Assembly: GCF_013112225.1 (NCBI RefSeq)
Contig: NZ_JABFHI010000002.1
Span: 620,001-684,000 of the forward strand
DNA: 64,000 nucleotides
Direction of reading: 5' to 3'
From: Vreelandella azerica
Lineage (GTDB): Bacteria; Pseudomonadota; Gammaproteobacteria; Pseudomonadales; Halomonadaceae
In this document: piece by piece, positions 38,036 to 46,835 of the stretch
Numbering within the stretch: the stretch's first letter is position 1
How the letters are laid out: each line of letters opens with the position of its first letter
The notes under the pieces: model-generated
What the model was told of the DNA's origin: nothing
What the model saw: the letters and a program-made list of their open reading frames with translations, nothing else
The model's database searches: none
Program-made: the position numbers and the translations under genes

Positions 38036-38422
38036 TTAAAACAGCCAGGAATTCACATTACTGGGCGCGCGCTTTTCCTGCAGACCCTTGAAGCCTTTCA
38101 CACAGCGGATGATTAGCCAGACAGCAAGAGCAACCAGCAGCGGAAAGCCGATAAGGATGATGGTCAGTAAAGAAAAGACCACCGCATAAAGAAAGCCCAT
38201 CCAGAAAGTCCGGATCTGGTAGCGGTAGTGTTCATCAAGCCAGGCTGGCCCCTTGCCTTTATAGACATAGGCAATAACGACACCAATCAAGGAAGTGAAG
38301 CCGAGTATGAAACTGGCCAGGTAAAGCGCATAGATCACCATGGCCATAGTGGTATCAGGCGCTTTACCTGATTCATCAGTTCCATTGGTATTGATCTCGT
38401 TAGGGGCTTCGTCCTGACGCAT
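38036..38422 (-). CDS. DUF4870-like small membrane protein B
   Basis: Intact 128-residue protein: about 25 polar residues, then three membrane helices with the core LIGVVIAYVYKGKGPAWLDEHY and RTFWMGFLYAVV. The protein resembles the gene at 36734-37083, so the two arose by duplication. It is immediately upstream of the acyltransferase (2 bp), suggesting co-transcription. No function can be assigned. Confidence 0.78.
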   Translation of the reverse strand: MRQDEAPNEINTNGTDESGKAPDTTMAMVIYALYLASFILGFTSLIGVVIAYVYKGKGPAWLDEHYRYQIRTFWMGFLYAVVFSLLTIILIGFPLLVALAVWLIIRCVKGFKGLQEKRAPSNVNSWLF

Positions 38423-38490
38423 GATTTACATCCTTTTGGAAACAGTTAAACAGTTAACATGATAGCGTGACTGATACGGAATGGCATCTG

Positions 38491-38874
38491 CTATGTTTTT
38501 AGCGGACGTGAAATCTCCAGCAGGTTGCCATCCGGGTCGCGTAGGTAAAGCGAGACAATCGGCCCATTGGCGCCCTGGCGATCGACGGGCCCCAGTTCGA
38601 CGTCAATGCCAAGCGCTTCCAGGTGTTGCGTGAACTCATCCAAAGGCAATCGACAGCGTAGACACAGATCCAGGCTGCCCGGTGTCGGGGTGGCGGAAAC
38701 AGGCGCTATGTCTGTATCGGTCTGATGTAGCCGCAGCGCGGTATCGCCCATCATCAGGTCTACCCTCTGGGCATCGCGATAGCGCACATCCAGGCCCAGC
38801 ACGCGGGAATAAAAATCCACGGCACGACCGATATCGGTCACAGTAACGACAAGATGATCAAGACCTGACAGCAT
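38491..38874 (-). CDS. VOC-family (glyoxalase/fosfomycin-resistance fold) protein
   Basis: Single-domain vicinal-oxygen-chelate protein of 127 residues. The two beta-alpha-beta-beta-beta repeats are seen as LDHLVVTVTDIGRAVDFYSRVLGL (split: LDHLVVTVTDIG and VDFYSRVLGL) and the C-terminal SLYLRDPDGNLLEISRP. Metal ligands would be His7, and Glu near the end of EIS. Substrate is unknown; such proteins range from lyases to dioxygenases. Divergent from the next gene by 45 bp. Confidence 0.85.
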   Translation of the reverse strand: MLSGLDHLVVTVTDIGRAVDFYSRVLGLDVRYRDAQRVDLMMGDTALRLHQTDTDIAPVSATPTPGSLDLCLRCRLPLDEFTQHLEALGIDVELGPVDRQGANGPIVSLYLRDPDGNLLEISRPLKT

Positions 38875-38919
38875 GGTTGCCTCTTGGGATAAATAACGAT
38901 GTGATCAGGCGAGGATACG

Positions 38920-39579
38920 ATGATGTGGCGCTGCCCGCTATGTATGAACCTAAAAATCAGCTTTATCATTGTGATTCGCGACGTGATTATTATCAATGTC
39001 CCTGCTGCCAACTGGTGTTTGTGCCGCCCGACCAGCATCTGTCCGCCGAGCAGGAAAAGCAGGAATATGACCGCCATCAGAACAGTCCCGATGACCCGGG
39101 TTACCGACGTTTTCTGAGCCGCCTGCTCACTCCGCTTGAAGCCTGCCTGGCTCCCGGTGCTAAGGGGCTGGATTTTGGCGCTGGGCCAGGGCCTACTCTG
39201 TCGGTGATGTTTGCAGAGCTGGGTTACCCCATGGAAGTTTACGACCCTTTCTACGCGCCTGAATGCCAGGTGCTGGATCGACGTTATGATTTCATTACTG
39301 CCACCGAAGTGCTGGAGCACCTGTCTTCGCCCCAGCAGGTACTGGCGCAATTGAGCGAGATGCTGGTGCCCGGCGGTTACCTGGGGGTTATGACCAAACG
39401 TGTCAAGAATCACGCCGCCTTTGCCAATTGGCACTATATCCAGGATCCGACCCATGTGGTTTTTTTTTAGTGCGGAAACGTTTTGCTGGTGGGCGTCTCG
39501 TCATGGTTTTGAGCTGACGTTTCCCGGTCAGGATACGGTTATCATGCAAAAACGCCCAGAAGTCAGCAAAAAGCATTGA
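38920..39579 (+). CDS. Zinc-ribbon class I SAM methyltransferase, two frameshifts
   Basis: Restored protein of about 219 residues. It begins MMWRCPLC and, after a one-base loss near 38938, continues YHCDSRRDYYQCPCCQLVF, giving paired CPLC/CPCC zinc ligands. The methyltransferase core has GLDFGAGPGPTLSVM (SAM motif I), MEVYDPFYAP and ITATEVLEHLSSP. A T-run of 9 (8 expected, bases 39460-39468) creates a false stop; removing one T gives HVVFFSAETFCWW and an end at 39579. GAGGA precedes the ATG at 38920. The substrate is unknown. Confidence 0.78.
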
Positions 39580-39657
39580 CTTTAACGGCTTCGGCGCAAT
39601 AATTGCGCGCCGCCGCTCATCGCTGGAGCGGTTTACCGATGTCAAAGTGAGAAATCA

Positions 39658-41028
39658 ATGTCACGTCAATTACTCGCCATGGCGCTAGCGCCTTTGATGG
39701 GGCTGTTTATTCTGGGAATCGGCAACGGGTTCCTTGCCACCCTGATTAGCGTGCGTATGGATACCGCCGGCGAGTCGGTCACTGTCATCGGTATCGTCTC
39801 GTCGGCCTATTTTATCGGGCTGGCACTGGGTGCCATGTTCAATGATCGCCTTTTGCTGCGTATCGGCCATATTCGCGCCTACGGCAGCTTTGCCTCACTG
39901 GTGGCGGTCACCGTGCTATTGCAGGGGATGACCAGTGACCCCTGGGCCTGGCTTGTGCTGCGGCTGATTGGTGGCTGGGCAACGGTAGGGGTTTATCTGG
40001 TCATCGAAAGCTGGTTACTGACCTCGGGTGACCAGAAGGTCAGAGGACGCCTGCTGGCGCTTTACATGATTGCCCTTTACGCCGCCGGTGTCCTGGGTCA
40101 GCTGCTGCTGGGTGTCGTCAATGACATGGGGTCTACCGTGCCCTTTATGGTTATCGGCATGCTGGCGTCACTGTCGGTGTTGCCCATGGCGATGATTCCA
40201 CGGGTATCGCCGCTGATTGAACACGCTGAGCCTCTGCCGCCCCATCGCCTGATTACCCTGACGCCCACCGGCGTGATGGGTAGCCTGGGGTCAGGTATGG
40301 TGGTGGCGGCTGCCTACAGCCTGCTGCCGCTTTATTTGCAGCGCATTGGCATGAGCGTGGCTGAGGTGGGCCAGATGATGGCGGTGTTGATTCTGGGTGC
40401 CATGCTGTTGCAGTATCCGATTGGCCGCTGGTCGGACCGTCATGACCGCCAGATGGTACTGATTGCGATCAGCGTCTTCTGCATTCTGATTTCTGCTGCC
40501 ATGCTGTGGCTGCCGCTTTCCACGCCGCTGCTGGCGGTGCTGTTGTTCCTGCTGGGCGGGGGCGTGTTTGCACTCTATCCGGTAGCGGTCAGTCATGCCG
40601 CCGACCGAGCGCCTGCGGGTGCTCTGGTGCGTATGAGCCAGGGGTTGCTGTTGATCAATTCGCTGGGCGCAGCGCTGAGCCCTTTGATGATTTCACCGGT
40701 GATGACGGCGGTTGGCGATGCCGGTCTGTTCTGGGCGTTTGGTGGCCTGAGCCTGTTCTTTGCACTGTTCTTTGCCTGGCGCCGTAGTGTGCGCCCTGCG
40801 CCTATTCCGGTGGCTCCTTTCACCGCAACGACCCCGATGACCGCTGCTGGGGCCGAGTTGGTGGTGACCGAGGAGCTGATACAGGGTGCGCTTGACCATG
40901 AGCACAGCGAGGATCTGTCCGATGCAGTGCCCGACGTTGACGTGGCAGAACCTCTGGTCGGCCCGCCCGAGCCGGAAGAAAGTCAGGTCGCCTACTTTGA
41001 AGATGATGTTTCAGTAAAGCGTGAATAG
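39658..41028 (+). CDS. MFS transporter (YcaD-like)
   Basis: Inner-membrane transporter of 456 residues with 12 predicted helices. Signature loops are AMFNDRLLLRIGHIRAYG (between helices 2 and 3) and GRWSDRHDRQMVL (between helices 8 and 9). ILGIGNGFLATLISVRM at the start is typical of the YcaD branch. The last about 65 residues form an acidic cytosolic tail rich in Glu/Asp/Pro, not usual for the family. Substrate unknown. AGAAATCA precedes the ATG, so the ribosome site is weak. Confidence 0.87.
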   Translation: MSRQLLAMALAPLMGLFILGIGNGFLATLISVRMDTAGESVTVIGIVSSAYFIGLALGAMFNDRLLLRIGHIRAYGSFASLVAVTVLLQGMTSDPWAWLVLRLIGGWATVGVYLVIESWLLTSGDQKVRGRLLALYMIALYAAGVLGQLLLGVVNDMGSTVPFMVIGMLASLSVLPMAMIPRVSPLIEHAEPLPPHRLITLTPTGVMGSLGSGMVVAAAYSLLPLYLQRIGMSVAEVGQMMAVLILGAMLLQYPIGRWSDRHDRQMVLIAISVFCILISAAMLWLPLSTPLLAVLLFLLGGGVFALYPVAVSHAADRAPAGALVRMSQGLLLINSLGAALSPLMISPVMTAVGDAGLFWAFGGLSLFFALFFAWRRSVRPAPIPVAPFTATTPMTAAGAELVVTEELIQGALDHEHSEDLSDAVPDVDVAEPLVGPPEPEESQVAYFEDDVSVKRE

Positions 41029-41060
41029 TGGATGGTGAATAGTGATCACTCACCATCCAC
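41028..41060. terminator. Hairpin between MFS gene and rlmA
   Basis: A perfect 11-bp stem (GTGGATGGTGA with TCACCATCCAC) starts at the MFS stop codon. There is no following T-run, so it may stabilise mRNA ends or attenuate and need not terminate. Confidence 0.45.
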
Positions 41061-41077
41061 CCAACAGAGCCTTCTCT

Positions 41078-41936
41078 ATGCCTAGTGTTCCTTTTCAGGC
41101 CCTGGCTTGCCCGCTGGATGGCCAGCCGCTTGAACTTTTGATAACGCCTGGCGCTGCGCAGCAGGCCACAGTTTTGATATTGCCCGTCAGGGGTATGTCA
41201 ATCTGCTACCGGTTCAACAAAAGCGCTCGCAAGACCCGGGGATAGCAAGGCGATGGTGGCTGCCCGTCAGCGTTTTCTTCAAGCAGGTCACTACCAACCG
41301 GTGGCAGAGGCGATAAGCCGCTATATTGTCGCCTGGGCAGAAAAACAGCCGTTAGACGCTGAGAGTTTCAGCTGTCTGGATGCGGGGTGCGGTGAGGGCT
41401 ATTACCTGCGCCAACTGGTCAGCAGAGTGCCGGTTGATCTGGCGCTGATCGGTCTGGATATTTCCAAGTGGGCGGTAATGGCGGCCGCCAGGCAGGATAA
41501 TAAACACTCGCCCTTTAGCCGTTGGGTCGTCGGCAGCAATGCGCATTTGCCGGTGCAGCAAGCAGCGCTGGACGGTGTGCTGTGCATGTTTGGCTTTCCG
41601 GTGTACCGCGAATTTGCCAGGGTGTTGAAAAGTGGAGGTGTATTACTGCAGGTGGAAGCAGGGCCACAGCATCTGCGCGAGTTGAGAGAGGTTATCTACC
41701 CGCAACTCAAACCAGAGCGTTCGGCGGCACTGGAAGCACCAGAGGGTTTTGCTTATCTTGGCGAGGAAACGCTCAGCTATCCAATCAAGCTGGAAGGGCA
41801 GGAGACTATTGCGGATTTGCTTGCCATGACGCCGCATCTGTATCGCGCTAGCGCTGAAGGTCGCGCCCGTGCGGCAGCGCTGGATCAACTGGCGTTAACC
41901 GTTGATGTGCGCCTGATTCAGTGGGAGCGCAGCTGA
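41078..41936 (+). CDS. rlmA: 23S rRNA (guanine-N1)-methyltransferase RlmA, two frameshifts
   Basis: Methylates a guanine of 23S rRNA helix 35. The N-terminal zinc site is [11 protein letters not shown] plus [21 protein letters not shown], visible once one T is added at 41135-41138. A second loss of G at 41239-41242 is repaired to [16 protein letters not shown]. The SAM motif is [15 protein letters not shown], followed by [14 protein letters not shown] and the C-terminal MTPHLYRA block. Length after repair is about 287 residues, close to E. coli RlmA (269). Confidence 0.9.
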
Positions 41937-41992
41937 TCAGCAGGGTTAATGAATGCAGGGGATGGGAATAAATTATGGTATCCCCAAACGCA

Positions 41993-42018
41993 ACAAGGCC
42001 CGCATAAGCGGGCCTTGT
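41993..42018. terminator. Strong terminator hairpin between rlmA and cspA
   Basis: A perfect 11-bp stem (ACAAGGCCCGC with GCGGGCCTTGT) around an ATAA loop. It is placed to serve both convergent genes: 57 bp after rlmA and 45 bp after the minus-strand cspA. Confidence 0.8.
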
Positions 42019-42062
42019 AATCAAACCTTTACAGGTTTGAGCAAGCAGTTAATCTATAAAGA

Positions 42063-42269
42063 TTAAGAGATCTGCTTGATGTTAGAAGCCTGGAGGCCTT
42101 TCTTGCCTTGGGTAACGTCGAAAGAGACGTTAGCGCCTTCCTGCAGAGATTTGAAGCCGTCGGCCTGAATCTCAGAGAAGTGAGCAAAAAGGTCGTCGCC
42201 GCCGTCAGAAGGAGCGATGAAACCGAAGCCTTTAGTATCGTTAAACCATTTAACTGTGCCAGTAGCCAT
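42063..42269 (-). CDS. cspA: Cold-shock protein (CspA family), copy 1
   Basis: Single cold-shock domain of 68 residues. RNP1 is KGFGFIAP and RNP2-like LFAHFSEI; both nucleic-acid-binding aromatic motifs are intact. It binds single-stranded RNA/DNA and melts mRNA structure. It is about 85% identical by eye to the copy at 51312-51518. The upstream 140 bp (42270-42409) are a plausible long leader, as in cold-shock genes. Confidence 0.95.
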   Translation of the reverse strand: MATGTVKWFNDTKGFGFIAPSDGGDDLFAHFSEIQADGFKSLQEGANVSFDVTQGKKGLQASNIKQIS

Positions 42270-42409
42270 GTGTAGATCCTTTCGCGCTTATGCGCCGTAA
42301 TAAAGTTCCTGGTGTTACCCAGAGTGAGTAGCGGGTAGAACAAAGAACACAATATCAGGCTGCCGAAATAGATCGTACACTGCTGAGGACTTGCTTCTTG
42401 CTAACCAAC

Positions 42410-42426
42410 TGTCACCTAAGGTGACA
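42410..42426. promoter_or_regulatory. Perfect 8-bp half-site palindrome between cspA and permease gene
   Basis: TGTCACCT-A-AGGTGACA is an exact dyad with one central base. It lies about 140 bp upstream of cspA (minus) and about 110 bp upstream of the permease (plus). Its symmetry suits a dimeric regulator; which one is unknown. It could also be a short stem in a transcript. Confidence 0.5.
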
Positions 42427-42472
42427 TGATTAGCGCTTCAGGTCAAAGGGTTTGTTGATTATTTTCCAAGTC

Positions 42473-42503
42473 TTGACCTTTGTGTAGGAACAGGCGCTAG
42501 TCT
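42473..42503 (+). promoter_or_regulatory. MerR-type promoter with 19-bp spacer upstream of metal permease
   Basis: TTGACC (-35) and TAGTCT (-10) are separated by exactly 19 bp, the over-long spacer typical of promoters activated by MerR, ZntR, CadR or CueR regulators. The left half CTTGACC and a right-hand ACAGG resemble such operators. It ends 36 bp before the permease ATG. No MerR-type gene is in the window. Confidence 0.45.
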
Positions 42504-42538
42504 GAACAGCCAAAATACCCAGGGTTTTAGCGATTGCC

Positions 42539-43576
42539 ATGAACATGATTGAAGAGCTATTGAGTATTGCACTGAGCGCAGCCCCCTGGCTGCTATTGGG
42601 GCTGTTTATTGCTGGGCTGATCAAGGCATGGATGCCACAAAATCTGCTACAGCGCTGGATGGGCGGTGACGGCCTGGGCAGTATCCTGCGCGCTGCTGTG
42701 ATCGGCATGCCCTTGCCGCTGTGTTCCTGCGGAGCGATTCCGACCGCTCTGGCCTTACATCGTGGCGGCGCCGGGCGCGGGCCAACGACCTCTTTTCTGA
42801 TCAGCACGCCAGGCGTGGGCGTGGATTCGATTCTGCTGACCAGCGTGCTGCTCGGCCCTTTGGTGGCGGTGGCGCGGGTGCTGGGGGCCATGGTGACGGC
42901 CATCGTGACCGGCATTCTGGTTGGGCTCAGTGCTGATGAAAAAGTTACACCTGTTCCAGAAGCTGGCAGCTGTGCCTCACAGGGCTGCTGCGCATCCAAA
43001 GGCTGTGGCGATAGCAGTAAGGAAACGGCCGCCGGTTCCGGGGTTATCGTCGGGTTGAAATATGCCTTTAGTGACTTGCTGGATGATATCAGCGGCTGGG
43101 TATTTGCCGGGCTATTGCTGGCCGGGGTGCTGGTGACCTTTGTACCGCCGGATACCCTGGTAGGGTTTTCGGGCGGTTTTCTGGCCCTGGTGCTGATGGC
43201 CTTGATCGGCATTCCCCTCTACGTGTGTGCAACCGCTGCCACGCCGATTGCCGCCGGACTGTTGCTGGCAGGCATCTCGCCGGGAATGGCACTGGTATTC
43301 CTGCTTGCTGGCCCTTTGACCAGCCTGGCAACGCTGGCAATTCTGCGGCGCGAAATGGGTAGCCAAGCCGTGGCCATCTATTTGAGCAGTATCCTGGTGG
43401 TCACCGTGCTTCTGGGCTGGGGGTTGGATGCGCTGCTAGGCCTGACCGGGTGGAATATTGTTCAACAGGCCAGCGAGGTTCAGGAGCTGCTGCCAGAATG
43501 GCTGGAGTGGGCCGCCCTGGTGGTGCTGGCGCTGGTATCATTGCGCCCGCTCCGCCGTCGCGCCCTGGGCTTTTAG
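42539..43576 (+). CDS. DUF318/SO_0444-type Cu/Zn efflux permease
   Basis: Inner-membrane permease of 345 residues with about eight helices. The family motif MPLPLCSCGAIPTALALHRGGAGRGPTTSFLISTPGVG (split: PLPLCSCGAIPTA and GPTTSFLISTPGVG) carries a CxC pair. A cytosolic Cys-rich loop (CASQGCCASKGC, about residues 142-155) could bind metal. Known relatives are linked to copper/zinc efflux or to organoarsenical export (ArsP). The MerR-type promoter supports a metal role. Its end overlaps the convergent CDP-alcohol transferase by 39 bp. Confidence 0.85.
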   Translation: MNMIEELLSIALSAAPWLLLGLFIAGLIKAWMPQNLLQRWMGGDGLGSILRAAVIGMPLPLCSCGAIPTALALHRGGAGRGPTTSFLISTPGVGVDSILLTSVLLGPLVAVARVLGAMVTAIVTGILVGLSADEKVTPVPEAGSCASQGCCASKGCGDSSKETAAGSGVIVGLKYAFSDLLDDISGWVFAGLLLAGVLVTFVPPDTLVGFSGGFLALVLMALIGIPLYVCATAATPIAAGLLLAGISPGMALVFLLAGPLTSLATLAILRREMGSQAVAIYLSSILVVTVLLGWGLDALLGLTGWNIVQQASEVQELLPEWLEWAALVVLALVSLRPLRRRALGF

Positions 43577-44172
43577 GGCGCGGTAGCCACCCCATAGCCG
43601 AGTTGCAGTGGTGATCAGGCAAGCGATCGCAAACAGGCTGGCTAGCCAGGCAAAATGGCTTGAAACAGGCAAAAAAGCACCAAGGCAGCAACCGTCTCGG
43701 TGCCTTCGGTCAGGCCTTCCAGGTAATAGAAAGCCTTGTTGGGCAGGTCGGGGCGCGTTCTGTGCTGATCTTTGGCGGCAATGGCAAAGGCCAGAAAAGA
43801 CGTGCCGGTGCCAATGAAAGCGAACAGCAGAAAGGCGGCGGCCAGGGCATTTTCCTCGGGCCGCGCCAGGGCAAAACCGAGCACGACCGCGGCATAGAAA
43901 ACAAAGTCCAGGCCGATATCCAGAAAACCACCCGCATCACTGCTTTTGCCGGTCAGCCGGGCCAGGGCGCCGTCCAGGCCATCGCTGATACGGTTGATAA
44001 TGATCGCCACCAACGCCAGGGCGTAATATTCAAAGGCCAGCAGCGGCAGGGCACTCATACCCACGATAAATCCCAGCAGGGTGACCTGATTAGGCGACAC
44101 CCGGCCTGCCAGCTTGGTGGCTAATGTTTGCAGCGGGCCTTGGGTCATCGGCATGGTCCAGCGATCCAGCAT
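43538..44172 (-). CDS. CDP-alcohol phosphatidyltransferase family protein, one frameshift
   Basis: Membrane enzyme of about 211 residues. The motif DGLDGALARLTGKSSDAGGFLDIGLDF (split: DGLDGALARLTG and AGGFLDIGLD) is complete. N-terminal SPNQVTLLGF and several helices are typical. The frame breaks near 43648; adding one base gives ILPWLASLFAIACLI and an end at 43538, inside the 3' end of the permease gene. Likely a phospholipid head-group enzyme, but the alcohol is undetermined. Confidence 0.82.
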
Positions 44173-44328
44173 GGCAGCTCCTTTAAATAGATAGGGGAAA
44201 ACGCGTGGCTATGTTGAGTGCATTACCAAGCAGCGCGTAAAGCATCGCCCAATCGGGCGGTGATACAAGCGCGCACCGCAACGCGGTGCCCGGTTGATTT
44301 TGCCAACAACCCCTGATATTTTTCCAGT

Positions 44329-45453
44329 ATGACAAAGCGTGCCTATAAAGAACGGTTCTATCCTACTCCCGAACAAGCTGAGCTATTGGCGCAGTCGTTT
44401 GGGTGTGCCCGCTTTATTTGGAATAATACCCTGGCCTATCGCACTGAAGCGTATCAGCAACGCGGGGAGTCGGTGTCTCACGCCGACGCTGAGAAGCGCC
44501 TGGTAGGCTTGAAGGCGGAGTTTCCGTGGCTCAAAGACGTGTCGAGTGTGATCCTGCAACAGGCGCTGCGGGATCAGAAAGCCGCCTTCGACAACTTCTT
44601 TAATCCCAAGCTCAAGGCGCGGTACCCACGTTTCAAGAAAAAGGATCGTCGCCAGTCGATCCGGCTGACCAAGGCCGCGTTCCGCTATCGTGATGGTGAG
44701 GTCACCATTGCCAAGGCAAAGACGCCGTTACCTATCCGGTGGAGTCGTCCGCTGCCCAGCGAACCTTCCAGCATCACGATTTCACGCGATCGTGCCGGGC
44801 GCTACTTCATCAGCTGCCTGTGTGATTTTGCGCCAGTAGCACACTCGATCACGTCCAAGACAGTGGGCATTGATCTCGGGTTGGCCGATCTGTTCATCAC
44901 CAGCGACGGCGTAAAATCCGGCAATCCGCGTCACCTGAAACGCTACGAAGCGAAGCTGGCCTACTTGCAACGCCGGTTGGCGAAGAAGCAGAAAGGTTCC
45001 AACAACCGCAACAAACACCGTCAGAAGGTGGCACGGTGTCATGCCAAGATAGCCGACTGCCGCCGTGACGCCACCCACAAAGCGACCCGCGCACTCATTA
45101 ACGAAAACCAAGTTTTGTGCATCGAGTCACTCAATATCATCGGTATGGTCAAGAATAAACGGCTCTCTAAAGCCATTAGCGATGCTGGGTGGGGTGAGTT
45201 CGTCCGGCAACTGGAATACAAGGCCGCCTGGGCGGGGCGCCAACTGGTGAAAGTAAGCCAGTGGTTCCCCAGCAGCAAGCTGTGTCATGGCTGTGGCCAC
45301 AAAGTGGCCAAGCTGCCGCTATCGCAACGTCACTGGCACTGCGAAAGTTGCGGCCACCCCATTGACCGCGACATCAACGCGGCCAGGAACATACAAACCG
45401 CCGGGCTGGCGGGGTTAGCCTGTGGAGCGACTAGAGCGGGGGCAGCGGCTTAG
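44329..45453 (+). CDS. tnpB: TnpB/OrfB RNA-guided nuclease with intact zinc finger
   Basis: The 374-residue protein has the N-terminal HTH-type region (FYPTPEQAELLAQSFGCARFIWN, split: FYPTPEQAELL and GCARFIWN), RuvC Asp in VGIDLGLADLF, Glu in VLCIESLNIIGM, a CxxC zinc finger (SKLCHGCGHKV with HCESCGHPI) and the final Asp in DRDINAARNI. All expected residues for guided DNA cleavage are present. It is only distantly related to the zinc-finger-less TnpB at 14135-15460. Confidence 0.93.
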   Translation: MTKRAYKERFYPTPEQAELLAQSFGCARFIWNNTLAYRTEAYQQRGESVSHADAEKRLVGLKAEFPWLKDVSSVILQQALRDQKAAFDNFFNPKLKARYPRFKKKDRRQSIRLTKAAFRYRDGEVTIAKAKTPLPIRWSRPLPSEPSSITISRDRAGRYFISCLCDFAPVAHSITSKTVGIDLGLADLFITSDGVKSGNPRHLKRYEAKLAYLQRRLAKKQKGSNNRNKHRQKVARCHAKIADCRRDATHKATRALINENQVLCIESLNIIGMVKNKRLSKAISDAGWGEFVRQLEYKAAWAGRQLVKVSQWFPSSKLCHGCGHKVAKLPLSQRHWHCESCGHPIDRDINAARNIQTAGLAGLACGATRAGAAA

Positions 45454-45560
45454 CCACTGTCTAGTGAAGGCGTGTGGAAACAGGAAGGTTCTGGGGGTGA
45501 CCTTGGAGCCCTCGCCCAAAGCGCGAAGCGCGGCGGGCGGGGAGTGTCAGGAATAAAAAT
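45440..45560 (+). ncRNA. Candidate omega RNA downstream of tnpB
   Basis: After the tnpB stop the sequence forms AAGGT/ACCTT (45485-45504) and CTCGCCC/GGGCGGGG (from 45511 to about 45541) stems, a typical scaffold arrangement for a TnpB guide RNA. The guide would follow the second stem, around 45550-45570. The RNA is inferred from structure and position only. Confidence 0.35.
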
Positions 45561-45661
45561 TAACAGGCGTATCAAGCGCCTGGTAGCCTCTGGAATGTCA
45601 GTAAATTGGATATACTTATGTTTTAAACTGCTTGTTTTCAACTGCTGGGAAGGCGTCAGTA

Positions 45662-46146
45662 ATGGTGGAATCACTTTGGTATTGGTTGGCTATTGGTTTA
45701 GGAACAGGGCTTTCGCCAGTTGCGCCCGGCACAATAGGGTCGCTATTGGGCATTCCCTTGGCATGGTGGCTGCTGAAACAGTCGCGCCCGGTGGGATGGG
45801 TAACGCTAGGCGCGCTGATTATATTGGCCATACCGCTTTGCCAGGGGTGTCTACGCAGTTAGGTGGCAGTGACCATGGCAGTATCGTGGCCGATGAAATT
45901 GTCGCCTTCCCGTTGGTGGTGATGGGGGTAAGCGCGGCACGTAAGCCCTGGGTCATGGCGCTGGCCTTTGTCATCTACCGTTTTTTTGATGCCCTGAAAC
46001 CGCCGCCCATCCATCTGGCTGAGCTGGCAGGCGGCGGTCTGGGTATCGTGCTTGATGATGTTCTGGCCGCCGCCGTGAGTTTTATCGTACTGGCGCTGCT
46101 GCTTAAGTGGCTGCCTGCCACCTGGTTCAGGGCTTCTTCGCGCTAA
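45662..46146 (+). CDS. pgpA: Phosphatidylglycerophosphatase A, one frameshift
   Basis: Dephosphorylates phosphatidylglycerol phosphate in the inner membrane. About 161 residues after repair. Family blocks are GLGTGLSPVAPGTIGSLLGIPLAWW (split: GTGLSPVAPGTIGSL) and SDHGSIVADEIVAF with the acidic metal site, then IYRFFDALKPPPI. One G is missing at 45844-45847; corrected it reads LCQGVSTQLGGSDHG. GGGAAGG lies upstream of ATG 45662. It is not next to thiL or nus genes here, probably because of the IS upstream. Confidence 0.9.
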
Positions 46147-46151
46147 TAGAA

Positions 46152-46789
46152 TCAGAACGTTGGACCACCGGCTTCGTCGCCCCAGATTTCTTCCAGGCGA
46201 TTATCCCGCCCGCAGCTGAAGCGGTAAAACTTATAGCGTACCGGGTTTTTCTGATAATAATCCTGATGATATTCCTCCGCCTCCCAGAAGGTATCCGCTG
46301 AAACAATCTGGGTGGCTATATCGCGCCCGAAGCGTTCTTCCATCTCAGCTTTGAGGCTTCAGCCAGCTCGCGCTGTTCATCATCAAGATAGAAAATGGCC
46401 GAGCGGTACTGATCACCTACGTCACAGAACTGTTGATCAACCGCAAAGGGATCAATGTTGCGCCAGAAGATTTCCAGTAGCTGTTCATAGCTGATTTCGT
46501 CCGGCTGGTAGTTGATTTTGACCACTTCGGCGTGGCCGGTTTCGCCGCCGGTAATATCTTCATAGGTGGGGTTTTCCAGCTCGCCCCCGATATAGCCCGA
46601 AATAGTGGCTTCAACGCCGGGCTGGTCGTCATAGGGTGGCTCCATACACCAGAAACAGCCGCCAGCAAAAATAGCCTCGGCGCTGCTTGATTCATCGGCT
46701 GCCAATGAGGGTACAAATAAGGCGCCAGAAAGCAGTGTGAGAACGGGCAGCGCGCGGCGAGATAGCGCCGGTGTGGCAGAAAAAATCAT
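46152..46789 (-). CDS. msrA: Peptide methionine sulfoxide reductase A, exported form, one frameshift
   Basis: Reduces methionine-S-sulfoxide in proteins. The catalytic Cys is in IFAGGCFWCMEPPYD. A signal-peptide-like N-terminus (hydrophobic run ending around FVPSLAADE) suggests a periplasmic enzyme. Further blocks are ISGYIGGELENPTYEDI and EVVKINYQPDEISYEQLLEIFW (split: EVVKINYQPDEIS). One A is missing at 46350-46352; repaired it reads AEASKAEMEERFGRDI. Total about 212 residues. Convergent with pgpA, 5 bp apart. Confidence 0.9.
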
Positions 46790-46835
46790 ATGAGCTCCAC
46801 TGATATGAAAGATGCGTACAGCCTATGGATAAGTT

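Larger units (their letters stand above)
44210..45560 (+). mobile_element. IS1341-type (IS605 family) element with zinc-finger tnpB
   Basis: Contains one intact tnpB with hairpins on both sides: upstream stems at 44246-44259 (CGCCC/GGGCG) and 44273-44289 (GCACCGC/GCGGTGC), and downstream stems at 45485-45504 and 45511-45541. No tnpA is present. Exact ends are not determined. It lies between a CDP-alcohol transferase and pgpA and disrupts no visible gene. Confidence 0.6.

Noticed and set aside
42270..42538. Riboswitch or cold-shock RNA in the 269-bp cspA-permease spacer
   Set aside because: A dyad and a MerR-like promoter are visible, but no recognised riboswitch structure.
42430..43212. Minus-strand frame of 260 residues
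   Set aside because: Antisense of the metal permease; low-complexity Pro/Ser/Thr composition and no ribosome site.
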